Source: Nymphaea colorata
Taxonomy: Eukaryota > Streptophyta > Magnoliopsida > Nymphaeales > Nymphaeaceae
Direction: 5' to 3'
NCBI RefSeq assembly: GCF_008831285.2
Contig: NC_045144.1
Location: 5,602,575 to 5,666,574 of the forward strand
Length of the DNA stretch: 64,000 nucleotides
Part shown: positions 34,778-46,671 of the stretch, piece after piece
Layout: each line of letters starts with the position of its first letter
How positions within the stretch are numbered: position 1 is the stretch's first letter
Notes under the pieces: generated by a model
Database searches by the model: none
The model's input: only the letters and a program-made list of their open reading frames with translations
What the model was told of the DNA's origin: nothing
Position numbers and translations under genes: made by a program

Positions 34778-37463
34778 TGCAGGAAAAACAGTTGCTCAAG
34801 CATCATATGACTTATAATATCATATATTTTAAGTCTTTTGACTTTAAGTGTACGACAACCATGTTAAAGAACAAATTACATGAAAAATGGCATCGAGTCC
34901 TCCCAGATTGTAGAAGACCAACAAATTATGAATATTTCAATGGAAGCTTTGAAGAGCACAATAGATGACAATTGGCCTTGAGTCCTGACAAACTGTAGAC
35001 CAAATTATGCACTTCAGTTCAATGGAAGATATTTTACAAATTTTGCAGCTGAATAGTCTTCAGTTCAACGTGTTGCAGTTCCCTTGGGGTAAAATTTCAA
35101 TCTCAATTTGTATCTAGCAAATAACCTCACTCTATGCATTTCATTTGGTATCTCAATCTCAATTTGCATCTAGCAAATAACCTCACTATGTCCATTTCAT
35201 TTAGTCTTTTCATGTATCAAATGAGACAAATGTTATCCTTACTACAGTTCTACCATGGGAATTGTAATAGATGCTTTTGTCAGCATAGTGAATTACCATC
35301 ATCATTTATGTATTTGTGTTTGTACACAGTGAGAATATTCCTTGATTCTTGCATGTTTGTCAGATATCAAATTATTTTATAGGTAGCATTCGTTTAGTAT
35401 GAAACTAAGCAGGAACTGGAAAGCACTAATATTTGTTTATTCATATTTAGTTATTAAATCTTCCATACACCTGGAACTTGCATTCCTTGCTGTAAAGCTA
35501 ATGGCGTGGAAGGTTTGTCTTGATTCATGGGGCAACTTGGTTTCTGCACTGGGGAATTTTTTTTTTGTTTCTTCTGTAAATCAGGCCTGAACTTAATGAT
35601 AGAAACACTTCAAGAGTCACACTCTTGAAGATACCAGCCACTCCAAGAAATCACACAAGGAGAAACCTCAAACTAGAGGTGAAAAACTTGTATTCAATCT
35701 CAAATAATACACAAAATCAGGCCTTCAAGCCCGTGCTAAGCAAGGGACCCAAGTCCCTTATTTATAGAAGAAAGAAAGAGAAAAAAGAGCTAGCTATTGG
35801 GCAGCTTCAACAGCTAGATTCCTAGCCGTTGGGAGCAGCCAACAGTTAGTTCCCTTTGCTAAAATAAAAATAAAAAAAATACAGAAAAATACACGAAAAA
35901 ATAAAAGGAAAATAAATACAAAAAGGCCTATGCATACATACTTGTATTTATATATACAAATCATACATCTAGGAGTTTAAGATGTATGATAGTACATATA
36001 AAAACATGTATGCATACTTACATTACAGCTAATCCTTAAATTCTAACAGCTTCAGCTTTCTGTCATATCCAAAGAAAGCTTCACATCTTATCTATGATTG
36101 TCTTTATTGTGAATTTTCAAATCAATTTTCTTGGAAAACTCAGGGTTCTGTATGAAGTGAAGAGGATATTTATTGTGTCTTCCAGACCTATTTGGTAGAG
36201 AACGGTAGTTGCGTTGGTTGCTTGTCTGTGCATTTAGATTTCTGATGACATTTGTTTAACAGCAAAGTAAATTCGTTTATTTGCTCATGCTCTTTTTGTG
36301 ATGTCCTACAGGGCTGGAATTACTTTGAGATAGATCTAGACATACATCGTTTCAGTTATATATCGAGAAAAGGATTGGAAGCTTTTCGTGAGCGCCTCCA
36401 ATATGGCATACTTGATCTGGGGTTGACCATTCAGGTAGTTTCTTCAGCTGCTATGATTGCTTATCACAAGGTTTTCCACCTTTCTATCTGAACTTATGCG
36501 GCTGCCTTTTTCCTTTCCTGACTCTTGTACGTGGATAGTGAAAAGTAGTTGACCTTACTGCTGGGAGGCAGCCATTTTTGTCCTAAAGGAAGCTGTTTTT
36601 GCCCTTTCTAATTTCTTTCTATGTCAAGGGCATTTTAATCATTTCAGGCATCTGAACGTTTTCATATGTTTGAGGCCAAACGCGTAACCTGCTTCGATGT
36701 GATGAGCTCCCCAAGGTGAGTAGGCCCTAAAGGAGGGGAGCCACGGCAGGGGCCCTCAAACATCTACATATAAGCTGGTCTCTAGCTATGCAAAATAGTG
36801 AGATTAGTACCCTGACCTCTCATGGGTTTTGAATTTTGACTGCTTTAGTGAAAGCCGAAGCCCTACCTGCTGTCCTGAACCCCTCATTGGCCATACCTGG
36901 CAGCCCTCATTTAGGTCCATGCTCTCTAGACTTCTCTATTACCTATTTGTCCATTTTGGAACTTCCCAATAGTTCATGAAAGATTGCGTCAAGCATGTGG
37001 TAACTTTTAGAAACCATGAGAACATTCTGTACTAAGCTACTAGCTAAACAGCTAAGGGATTCCTGGAACCAATTCGGCATATTTACCTGCATAAGACCAG
37101 GCTTTTGTTAGATTTTGGGCAAAACTGCATGAGTTTTCAATATTAGAGTGCTGCGCTAGGACTCAGCTACTCAATCTGGAATCACAGATTGTCTTACTTG
37201 TTTGAGCCCAAGCTAGGACATATGGTTTCAGGCTGATTGTCGACATTCAGGCTTTTGAGTTGCTGGAAATTTACTTTGAGTATCCATTGGAAGGCACGAC
37301 TGTCGATTGAAAATCACTTGTTTTGCAGGCACAGAAGCCAGAGGAACTCCCGGAGCAAGTCCTCTGCTGTGTGAGACTCAACAAGATCGACTTTGTTAAT
37401 CGTGGCCAGATACCCACGCTTGTGACCCTAGATGATGATGAATTTGCGAAAGACAACTTCTAA
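31665..37463 (+). CDS. EDR2-like protein, DUF1336 (EDR2_C) domain, complete
   Basis: Nine coding exons join in frame to 564 residues: 31665-31944, 32620-32703, 32791-33240, 33543-33678, 33862-34024, 34129-34257, 34340-34534, 36312-36434 and 37329-37463 (TAA). All borders are GT-AG. The N-terminus MGGCVS is a classic N-myristoylation site (Gly2) with a palmitoylation-type Cys4, followed by a basic stretch ([14 protein letters not shown]), so plasma-membrane attachment is expected. [21 protein letters not shown] is the conserved family block. The C-terminal half (from about residue 320: [43 protein letters not shown]) is the DUF1336/EDR2_C domain. It lacks the PH and START domains of full EDR2, as do its short plant homologues. 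EDR2 itself restrains defence-related cell death; the role of the short family is poorly known, so function here is inference from the domain. Confidence 0.93.
34730..34772. repeat. (AC)n(GA)n compound microsatellite in an EDR2-like intron
   Basis: An AC run passes directly into a GA run inside the 1.78-kb intron 34535-36311. Confidence 0.9.
35101..35212. repeat. Tandem duplication, 2 x 56 bp, intronic
   Basis: The unit beginning TCTCAATTTG and containing ATCTAGCAAATAACCTCACT lies at 35101-35156 and 35157-35212 with a few changes. Confidence 0.85.
35575..36048 (-). mobile_element. Probable solo LTR in an EDR2-like intron
   Basis: Read on the minus strand it starts TGTTAGAATTTAAGG and ends TGATTTACA, the usual TG...CA form. 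It has a TATA box (TCTATAAATAAG; plus near 35757-35768). The flanks TCTTC and GCTTC match at four of five positions. No retrotransposon coding sequence is attached, as expected after recombination between two LTRs. The intron is otherwise normal and its splice sites are about 260 bp or more away. Confidence 0.6.
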
Positions 37464-38750
37464 GAGCACAGCACATCCACGTTGGCTGCTGAACTAGAAC
37501 TGGTGGGGACATGCAGCAACCACCCATCATGGGCAGTTCTACCAGCATTCAAGTTTGTGTGCAATTCTGTGAAGAGAGGCAACGTGGTTCTTTAGCTTCT
37601 CTTGCCATTAAATGGACCAGTCATTCCCATTTGCTCCCTCCAGCCATTACTGTTCTTATTCTTTGTCACGAGCAGATCCAACAATACTTGGCCTTTTTTC
37701 TTTTTCCAAAGTCCCTATACATATAATCCGTTCTTCACCACTCTGTCAAAATCTGTTCAACATCCTGCTGTTGTATATTTTTCTTTCTATTCTTATTCTT
37801 TAAGACGATGTCACGTGTACTGTAAATACTGAGAAAAAAAAGGTTAAAAAGAAGCCCTCGGTTTAACACCCGAGGTGTGTTCCATTCGTAAGGAATTGAA
37901 GGCAAATTTTAGTTAGCTGCTTGGCTCGCTTGAAACTGTGTCCAGGGATACGGTTCCCTGAGACCCGCATGTATGATGTGATGTTATGGACATGACAATC
38001 GTCTTCATAATAGGTTCAATGAAGTGTTTACAAAGAAATAGGAGATCAGTGAAGATGGTTACATTTGAATGGATTTGATCCCTTTAGATCCAAATGTATA
38101 AATCTGGATCTCACTATTTAAAATAATAAACTTTTATATGAAATTTTAAAAGAATAATTTTAACCTTCTAGTGAAAATAAACTAAAATAATAAATTTTCT
38201 TTTGTACAGACGCAGCAGTTAGGTGGACATGCATGGGAAGACAGAAAAAACATATAAAGCAAATCTAGCTTTTTAAAGGCAATACTAGTTTTTTGTACTT
38301 CTAACACAAAAGGTACTACTTGTTGTAAAACAAATTGAATGACAAGTGTAGAACATCTATTGTTAGTTAGGTTATTATAAATTGAAACCTGAGTCTCTTC
38401 TTCTTTGCTTTAGTGACGTAAGGGTGAAAGCTAAAGAAAATTTACGGGACCACCCAAAGAAGTTGGCGGGGCATTGAAGTGGTTGTTGAATGAAAAAGAT
38501 TTTAATTCAGGGTGAGAATCGAAAAAAAAAAATGCAAGTTTATAAGCAACTGAAAAAGATTACAAGTTCGGCTCTATCACTGCTATATATAATGGAGTTC
38601 GCTACAAGCTTTTTGCTATCATCCTGGTAGCTATCTGTTTTTCTAGCTGATGGCGCAAAAGAATATACTGCATGATCAGCCTGTAGATTAATTGTAAAGC
38701 ACATTTGGAGATACAAGGTAAACTTTCAGATACATACATACATATATATC

Positions 38751-38798
<48 letters not shown>

Positions 38799-40384
38799 TT
38801 GGAAAATCTAATTGTGATTTTGACTTTCCTAGATCACCCAACCATTTAGTCAGGGTCAAAAGATTTAAGAGGATGGATATGTAAGAAAAAACAAAGAAAA
38901 AAATGTGATGGTATTTTTGTCATCTAAAATTTGTTCACACTTTTTTTCTTTTTTTTTTTTTCAATTTACATCAGACAGACAAACGTAATTAAATAACTAA
39001 ATAACTAAGTGACTCTAGATAACAAAAGTCATTATTCACTCATTCTTCACTCATTCTGTGTATATACACATGTAGATGCTAGACAGATAAAAAAAATCCT
39101 CTAGCTTTTCATTACTGGATATTATGCATTGAGTGGTGTATTTCAGTATGATGTGGCCATGATTGTTTAGTTAGAGTCGTTCAATCCAACATGGATAAAA
39201 GAAATGAAAGAAGTAGGACATGACAACATGCCTATATCTTCGACTCCCATTTGTAGGACAATGCATTCTGCGCAGTTGGATGCATATTCATACCGTCACA
39301 AAACCAAAACTACAAAATTGGCTGTGAATAATCAGTTTCCATGCTTTTGAATTCAAAAACTGGGAACATTCTTCCGGAAACTAGAAACTTGCGGCAGTAG
39401 AAAGAAATCATGATACACGTTGCAGTGTTATTGTTACGCAGAAGAACCAGAGGCATGCTATTGCCATTGAATCATCTCGCTAAAGCAAAAGTGCGTGTAT
39501 TGAACTGCTTCATAATGCATTATTATTCATGCAAGATGAACTCCAAACAAAGCTTCTCAGGTGGGTCATAGTGTTAAAATTAAACAGAATTTAATTCATG
39601 CTCCACAATCCGTCCGAACTGAGAGTCGATCAAAGATTTAGGATTTCATTTTTGTTTTTTACACCATTTGCACTCAAGAACCAGCTGCATTTTCATTTTG
39701 TTCAACAGTTATAAATTTTGAATCATGAAAACGGTTCCATCTTCACTGATCTGCTATTTCTTTATCCAAACACTCCATTTGATGGGGTCCATTTGAAAGA
39801 CAGACATGGATTTTTTCAGTCACTCTATCTCGTTCTCTCTCGCCGGGAATCGCAGAGGTCGCCGATCTTGGGATCGGTGTCTGCGGCTTACTCGGGGGGC
39901 CTCCGGCGAACAGATCCATCGCTTTCTCTGAGGCAGACGGCCCCGACCATCGTCCCCATCCACGGCCTGTCTCTTGGTTGTCCGTGTGTCTTTCGGTCGT
40001 GGTTCATCGCACTGTGACGGGTTTGTTTCTTCTTTCATTTTCTTGGTTTAGTCTGTGGATGTTGAAGAGTTATTGCATAGTTAATTTGCCATTCGAATTT
40101 ATTGGGCGAGTATAAGAGTGATTTTACATGCTAAAGATAAAAATTACGATGCCTTTACCGCATTTTCTCTGAGCTTGATTGGTTTTATTTGTCTTCCAAG
40201 TTCTAACTCTTTCTTGTTGCCCCGTTGCTTCTTTCTCGACATAGTTATCAGTTTTTCTGCTTGATTACGTTTCCCACTGTCTGCCCCTTTCCCTACTCGT
40301 TTGGGTCTGCACAAAGAGAGGACGGAAAACTGGGAATCTGGCTGGTGGCGCCAGTTCTACTGTTTTCTTCTTTTAAGTGATTTT
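37464..40384. other. Intergenic region downstream of the EDR2-like gene
   Basis: The 3' UTR probably extends to about 37830. No further gene is recognised. A (TA)n(CA)n microsatellite lies at 38755-38798. The GC-rich stretch 39830-40020 has short open frames on both strands but no recognisable domain; it could be an unannotated leader. Confidence 0.4.
38755..38798. repeat. (TA)n(CA)n microsatellite
   Basis: An uninterrupted TA run of about 36 bases is followed by CACACACA. Confidence 0.9.
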
Positions 40385-41859
40385 ATATATCCTTACCAAA
40401 ATTTAATGATAATAATGGAAGAAGCAACTAAAAAATCAAAATATTGCAAAAGATAGATATAGAGCCATAACACACTCTTGGAATCAACTTGTTCCACAAT
40501 GAAGAGATCAACTTGTTGGCATACATAGAGTCTAACAATTTGATTTTGGGAAACGAATTCACCAAAACCAAAGCATTAATTATCAAGCTAAGCCTGAATC
40601 ATAGATGATATTTATGGCAATCTTCTGCATGATCAGAAGCCCCTTTTCCATCCATGATACAAAGCAATCTCATGTCATCTAAGATGCAGCAAGTCTCGGG
40701 TCAGGGCGCGCTACTAGGTCACTATCAGATTAGAAGTTGTGTCAATGATGGTGGATTCACAGGATCACATACTCACAAAGCTTGTGAATTTCCTTCTCCA
40801 TGGTTCATTTTCTAATATTTATACTCGGTTATTGTGCTATACTTGCTTTATTTTTTTTGGGTGAGCGGGCGTAATCCACTGCCCAGCTGAGAGTGTGAAC
40901 ATCCCTTCATTTTCTTGCATCTAGGGTATCGATGAAGTCTATATCAAGGTGATTTGGAACAGGAGACCTCGAATTATATTGTCGCTGCAACGTACTTGAA
41001 TCTAATTGTTTACAAGAACTTCAGTTAATAAAATGAATTAAAATTAGTTTCCTAAAAAAGAAGATGTATAACAGTGGGGCACAAGCAAACTGTATACATG
41101 TACAAAGTAGGTCTGGCTTCAATAAAATGCAAAACGTGAGGTCAAGAAATATAAACATCTCTTTTCACACTTGCAAAGAACATTGATGTTTGATTTTTTA
41201 TTTTCAATCTCATTAACTCGTCCAATGTGATGGCAATCCCTTTGAATCACAAGCGATAGTGTAATCCACTAAGTTTTTGCATTATTTGTAAGCAAATAAG
41301 TAAAAAGAAAAGAAAAAAATATATCTAATGTAATTTACAAAGATAAAGCTATGTCTTGGAGCATAGCTCAAACAGGGGGAGCTTGAGGGAGATGCATTAT
41401 GTGGTGCATCTCTGATTCTACTCGTTAGGGAAGCATGATGAGATCTCACTATCTAACATCGATACAGCTCTAGACCCTAGAGGCAAGAAAATGAAGGGAT
41501 GTGTGGCCCGACCCAACACTTCGTGCATCTTAGATGACATGAGATTGCTTTGTATCATGGATGGAATAAGGGCTTCTGATCATGTAGAAGATGTACTTAT
41601 TGTACACATAAATATCATCTATGATTTAGGCTTAGCTTGATAATTAATGCCTTGATTTTGGTGGATTCTTTTCCCAAAATCAAATTGTTAGACTCTATAT
41701 GCATGCCAACAAGTTGATCTCTCGGTTGTGGAACAAGTTGATTCCAAGAAGTTGATCTCTCCAAGTGTGTTATGTCTCTATGTCTATCTTTTGCAATATT
41801 TTGATTTTTTAGTTGCTTCTTTCATTATTATCATTAGATTTTGGTAAGGATATATAACC
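40385..41859. repeat. Long inverted repeat, arms about 325-340 bp
   Basis: The left arm 40385-40706 and the right arm 41519-41859 are reverse complements with high identity by eye (above 90 percent). For example CTAACAATTTGATTTTGGG in the left arm faces CCCAAAATCAAATTGTTAG in the right. A shorter inner pair (CATCCCTTCATTTTCTTGC at about 40901 and GCAAGAAAATGAAGGGATG at about 41483) continues the symmetry after an unmatched insert of about 190 bp in the left arm. The loop is about 0.5 kb. The right arm overlaps the LTR-like sequence that ends at 42313, so the left arm may be an inverted partial copy of that element. Confidence 0.85.
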
Positions 41860-42313
41860 AATGCAATCGGGGCCATATTTTCCTCCGATGATGAGGAGTT
41901 GACGAGGGATTAAGGAGACAAAGATAGACCTCAAGAAGGAACAAATTATCTTTTCGCACAAATCCTGAGGCAGCACCAAGCTCTTCTCAAATCAACCGAT
42001 TGAGGAGGCTTCTCTTGCTCAATGCAAAACAGACAGTTTCTACAACACTTCCACAAAGTGACTCGCTTGATGTATCACAGGCATACTGTTACAGTTTAGG
42101 GTTCGAATCAGGAATTGGGTCTGTATCTGGTTTATTGGACTGATCGAGAAGATCACTATAAATAAAGGAATTGTGGGCATCATTAAGGTTATCGATGAAT
42201 TGAGGTCTTCTTCTCTAGTGAGGGGGTGGCTCTAACGGGGTTAGGGCAGTGTGCGTGTGTGAGTTTGGGGTTCTCTCTTGTAAGGGTTGGTAGTTAGCAG
42301 GTGGCTGCTAACA
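41686..42313 (+). mobile_element. LTR-like sequence ending at a perfect primer-binding site
   Basis: The segment ends GCTGCTAACA one base before a primer-binding site and has a TATA box (CACTATAAATAAAG, TATAAATA at 42158-42165) at a sensible place. TGTTAG at 41686 would give matching inverted ends (TGTTAG...CTAACA), but the left border is uncertain because homology with the inverted copy at 40385 continues past it. No second LTR is found to the right as far as 50 kb. Confidence 0.55.
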
Positions 42314-42314
42314 A

Positions 42315-42327
42315 TGGTATCAGAGCC
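42315..42327 (+). other. Perfect initiator tRNA-Met primer-binding site
   Basis: TGGTATCAGAGCC, 13 of 13 bases as expected for plant LTR retrotransposons, follows the CTAACA end with one spacer base. Confidence 0.85.
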
Positions 42328-43122
42328 AGAGAGCAGTGGAAGGCGCATGATGAAGAACATCCATGGACGCCTTCAGCCATGGGACGACATTCCTGAAGGC
42401 TGCATACTCCTGCAATTAGGAGCAGAGGTTTATGGTGTGCCAAGCCCTGATTCTTGGAGACCTGATAAGCCTAAAAGAGTATGAAGAATACATCAGCAAT
42501 CTCACAAGTTTGGGGTTGTGGCTATGATGGGAGTTCTTTCTCTGTTTGGGTGAAGAAGGCTATCGAGAGCTATGTCGCCCGGAGGGAGTTCGATCTTGGC
42601 CGATTTGGCCACGAGCAGAGCCATCCCAGCGGGAGATGGAGGATGATTCGAGAGACTGGATAATGAACATTGGTGGTTAGGCATCAAACCAGAAGGAGAA
42701 GGAAGTCAATTGCAGTTTCTACGACCAAGCTGGGCATCTCCTAAGCACAAAGCCCCAACTGGAGACAAGGCAACAATTGATCCACCAGATATTGAGGCAA
42801 TTAGAAGAACATGAGCAGAACTGGCGGAAAGAAGAATGCAGCAAGGACCTTGAGCAACAATACTGCAGGGGTGGAGAAGGAATTGAGGAAGACGATGCGC
42901 AGAATTTAACAGGAATGGAGATGGCAGACCATGGAGTTGCTACCACAAGACAAGAGGAGTTGGGTTCTAGCGAGAAGAAACGAATACAAAAGGGACTGGC
43001 ATCAGATCGTTCCATTCCTATTAGGAGGTGCAAACATGATGACATCAGAGTGGGGGGTAGGAGGTCGGTAAGGTGGCCTAAGAAACCCCTGTGGAGTAGA
43101 ATCATGGCAGCAACAAGAGAGT

Positions 43123-43704
43123 ATGAGGGAGATGCCTTTGGCGATGGTGGAAGCTTTGCCACCAACTGAAAATTTCAGGTACGCTTCTTCATTTTCCTTC
43201 AAACATGATGGAGTTCTTTACAAGCTAGTGCAGCCACCTTCAACCAGATTAGGCCTTCTGGGATGGGAGATGAAGGAGGCACCTGGTGAGAAACTGGAAA
43301 GAGAGATTAGGATAATTCCAGTGGGGACGCTAGGGGTTTGGGTTGCCAGAGAACAAGTAGCATCACATATCGCCATGACTGCCCTAGATCCTGCCGTGAA
43401 CCCTTCATCTGCATTCTTCCATGGTGAGGGTTATCAAGTCGACATTCCCATGGTGCCCTTGATATCCTTCGAGTGGACACGGAAGCTGCAGATGGTTAAG
43501 GGAAGAGCAACCCAAGCTATTAAACTGCTTTTATTTGGACCGCTAACATTGTCATGTTGTCCAACCTCATTTACGTTGGTGAAAGCTGCAGTAGATGCAG
43601 GGGAAGTCTCGGCAGAAAATGATATTGACGAGCATTATCTCACCAGACGGCTAGAAAGGTTTAACCCTCCATGTGTTCTTCTGCAGCTAAGGACACTTGC
43701 ATAA
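43123..43704 (+). CDS. Hypothetical protein frame, 193 residues, unidentified
   Basis: This is the longest frame of the unidentified region. It is mixed hydrophobic and charged with no low-complexity bias, no obvious signal peptide and no zinc-binding motif. Stretches such as GEGYQVDIPMVPLISFEWTR look like real protein. It overlaps the end of the frame at 42777-43169, and the next frame (43857-44324, 155 residues, helical and charged: LPEHAKKEGYLRLLDYHEKN) lies 150 bp downstream in a different phase. It may be part of a captured host gene or of an unusual retroelement ORF. I do not assign a function. Confidence 0.3.
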   Translation: MREMPLAMVEALPPTENFRYASSFSFKHDGVLYKLVQPPSTRLGLLGWEMKEAPGEKLEREIRIIPVGTLGVWVAREQVASHIAMTALDPAVNPSSAFFHGEGYQVDIPMVPLISFEWTRKLQMVKGRATQAIKLLLFGPLTLSCCPTSFTLVKAAVDAGEVSAENDIDEHYLTRRLERFNPPCVLLQLRTLA

Positions 43705-43856
43705 CCCTTTTGTAAAGGTAGATGACTCATGAGACTTCTTGCTTTGTCGATTCTCCCTGGAAAGACGCTTCAACAATAGAGACGAAAGGTCGACCATGAT
43801 TAGTAAAGGGATAGCAAGTTCACTGACATCTCCGTCTGATCATATAAATATAAAGC

Positions 43857-44324
43857 TTGATGAGGAGTGCTATATGTGTTGCATTTTACATTGTCAACCC
43901 ACACGTAGCAACTCATGTTTTTTACGTGAAGGGGAGACCATTCTTTAACACAAATTTTAAAGATATTCGGCAGAGATTTCTCCAATTGCTAGAACTTTTT
44001 ACAGACACATTACCTGAGCATGCCAAGAAGGAAGGGTACCTGCGCTTGCTTGATTATCATGAGAAAAATATATTAGAGCTCAACTTGAAGGAGATGGAGA
44101 CTACTCTTGTCTTGCAAACATCTAAGGAGGCAGCCACCTCAGAAATTATAGAAATGGTGAAGCAGCATGCAGGAAATTTTGTGTTTCAAGTTTCACTTAT
44201 AATTCAACAGACCACTGGTGGACAGCGGACTGACCATAGCAAGGTTAAGGCACTTGTTTATCATTTTAATGCACGAACCCAAATTCTAAGGTTAGTGCAG
44301 GAGTCTGGAATTTCCCTTGAATGA
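43857..44324 (+). CDS. Hypothetical protein frame, 155 residues, unidentified
   Basis: It is rich in Glu, Lys and Leu and predicted largely helical by composition (LELNLKEMETTLVLQTSKEA). After the stop at 44322-44324 coding-like sequence seems to continue in the same direction to about 44490, so it is probably the broken remnant of a longer protein. No family is recognised. Confidence 0.25.
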   Translation: MMRSAICVAFYIVNPHVATHVFYVKGRPFFNTNFKDIRQRFLQLLELFTDTLPEHAKKEGYLRLLDYHEKNILELNLKEMETTLVLQTSKEAATSEIIEMVKQHAGNFVFQVSLIIQQTTGGQRTDHSKVKALVYHFNARTQILRLVQESGISLE

Positions 44325-45700
44325 AGAAGTTGTATGAAGTATGGAGGAATTCTGTATACCGACCACCACAACAACACGTCTAGGGTGATGCATGCTGCGA
44401 TGCAAGCTAATCGTGGTCTAGAGAATGTTCGAGCTACTCCCATGCCGATGCCAAATATCTGTTACTCTGTAGGCATGCCCAATCCTAAATAGGCATTTGC
44501 TAAGTCAAGGTCACTCTGTCTGAATGGCAACTTAAAGAAGGTGACAGTGGGGTGCAAGGAGATGACACCACCACAGAATTAGAACCTTGGCGAGATTCAT
44601 GGGAGACAATTTTGGTTCTACCAAATAATTCCAGCCTATACTTGGCTCTTCGGGTTTTTGCTAACAAGGTGAAGACAGCAGTTGGTCACGTCACAATGGA
44701 AGGAGTCGCATCGTGGATTGAGGGGCTCAGCTAAGAATTGAAACCAATGAATGGGGAGCATCCAAATCAACCCATCCTAGTGGAATCCCTGAGCAAGATG
44801 CTTGGGGTCTCCTTCCACGCACCATTCAATCCCAAGAAAGGTGCATTATCCTTCCAAGACCGCAGGTTAAAAACAAGGTTCATTTGCCCACTTTATGCCA
44901 TACAACTGGTTCTGTATTGGGAAGGCTTGAGGGGCCTTGTCAACGGCGATTGCCCAGCTCTTCAGCTACTTCTCTGCTGCAAGCGGTCGCATCTCTAAGG
45001 GCTATCACTTCCCTATTGAAGTTATATGTTCATTCAGAAGATAGGCTGGTTACTTCAGCGGTTGAGTTTTGGTGGAGTTACACCTGGAATGTAATCACAT
45101 TGCTGCCCCCTACAACGGACACTGAAGAAGCAGAGGTTCGGTGTCCTGCACATGAAGTCCTGCCTGATGCTCTGGAGGCGCTAACTGTTACATTTCGTCC
45201 TAGAGACGTTCACATATTAAAGATGAATAGCAATCCTACAGAAACGAGAATCATATGGGATTCTTTAAAGAACAGTTTCTTGACTGTATCAATGAGCTTA
45301 TTGCAGTAGGAATGCTAGCTTGCAGTCAGCAAGTTGTTTTGATTCACTGGAAGTGGTGCAACTTCCTTCACTCACTCCCACCAGCAAAGCCGGCTGCTGA
45401 TGAAGCAATTACGTATATCTGACATTTTTGGACATGCCTAATTCCCATTGTTTTGTCATGCTTGGTAACAGGTTAGTCCAGAATGACCAAATTCCTCTCC
45501 TCTCTGCTAGCCAGAGCCGGTCTGAGTCCCCTTTCGAGCAGCCAGGCAGGCATCTGTCTGTAGTCCTGTGTGGAAGGGCTCTTGACCTCTTGTTCAGTAG
45601 AGCAAAGGTCCACGGGTGAGAATATGCTGATGACTCCCAAGAGCTTTTATCAATGGAGTCGTTTGATGTCAAAAAGGTCCCAAGTGTTTGGTTGTTACTG

Positions 45701-46476
45701 ATTCAAGCGGTACGAGTTGAGATTTGAATGCCGCAAGGCAGTTCAGTTCCTATCTACTGGGTGTTAAATAAGAGAGCATCGTAGACCATGTTCATGAGAG
45801 TAATGTCAAAAGATAACTAGGAACATTACAAATTGAAATTTTGACACAGCTCTTTGACTAGGTAGATGAGTAATAAAAACAATTAATATGTTGTGATGAG
45901 ACAACTGGTCTACTATGGCCTGGAAATGCCTGCCCACCAATGAACCTCAAGAAGAAAACAAAAACCAGGCTTCATTGAACCCAAAAAACATTCTACTACG
46001 AAATAAACCAAAAAGGTAGAATGAGGAATCACATTATAAATATACGAAAATACATTTGCTGCATCGGCATAAACTACTGTAATGGAGATACAATAGCCTA
46101 AGATTGAAGAAAGGAATTAAAACATGTCCACCAGAAATAGTATTCAGCTTTAGATTACATGAATATGCTCCCTCATGCGAATGTCCTAGAAAATAACATG
46201 TCGAAACTTTCACAAGAATTTCGTATGCCAGTATGGCATACATAACCTGCTTAGTTACTAAGCTGTTCTTTAGCAAAAGTTTAAGCATAATTTCAACATA
46301 TAATGTTTTAAAGTAACATATCTTTCATAACTTGGCATTTGTATCATAAATATTTTCAAAGTTTCCCTGTTTTAGATTGTCATATGTGAATGAATTAAAT
46401 CATTGCGTCACCTAAATACAAACTTACACAGTAAATATTTTTAATTGCTTAACACACACACACACACATATATATA

Positions 46477-46507
<31 letters not shown>

Positions 46508-46663
46508 AGATGTCATTTTCCACCAATTTTAAGCAATGGAAAAATTAAGAAATGAGAGTTTTCAACTTTCGTAAAAAAATATCTATATCAATTCAAATAG
46601 CTATTAAAATGTGAAAAAAAGAAAACTTATACAACGTAAAAAATATATTACAGGCATCGAAAA
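45701..46663. other. Intergenic, AT-rich
   Basis: No gene is seen. It ends with the CA/TA microsatellite at 46451-46507 and the MITE insertion site. Confidence 0.4.
46451..46507. repeat. (CA)n(TA)n microsatellite
   Basis: Two short CA runs and two TA runs alternate over 57 bases. Confidence 0.9.
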
Positions 46664-46671
46664 AGTATGGT

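Larger units (their letters stand above)
42328..45700 (+). other. Unidentified coding-like region downstream of the primer-binding site
   Basis: Where gag and pol would be expected, the sequence has a higher GC content than its surroundings and several long plus-strand frames (42777-43169, 43123-43704, 43857-44324, 44884-45309). None shows a zinc knuckle, a DTG-type protease, integrase or reverse transcriptase motif. The frames alternate, as if a single gene had suffered frameshifts or as if exons had been captured. I could not identify the proteins. Confidence 0.5.
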
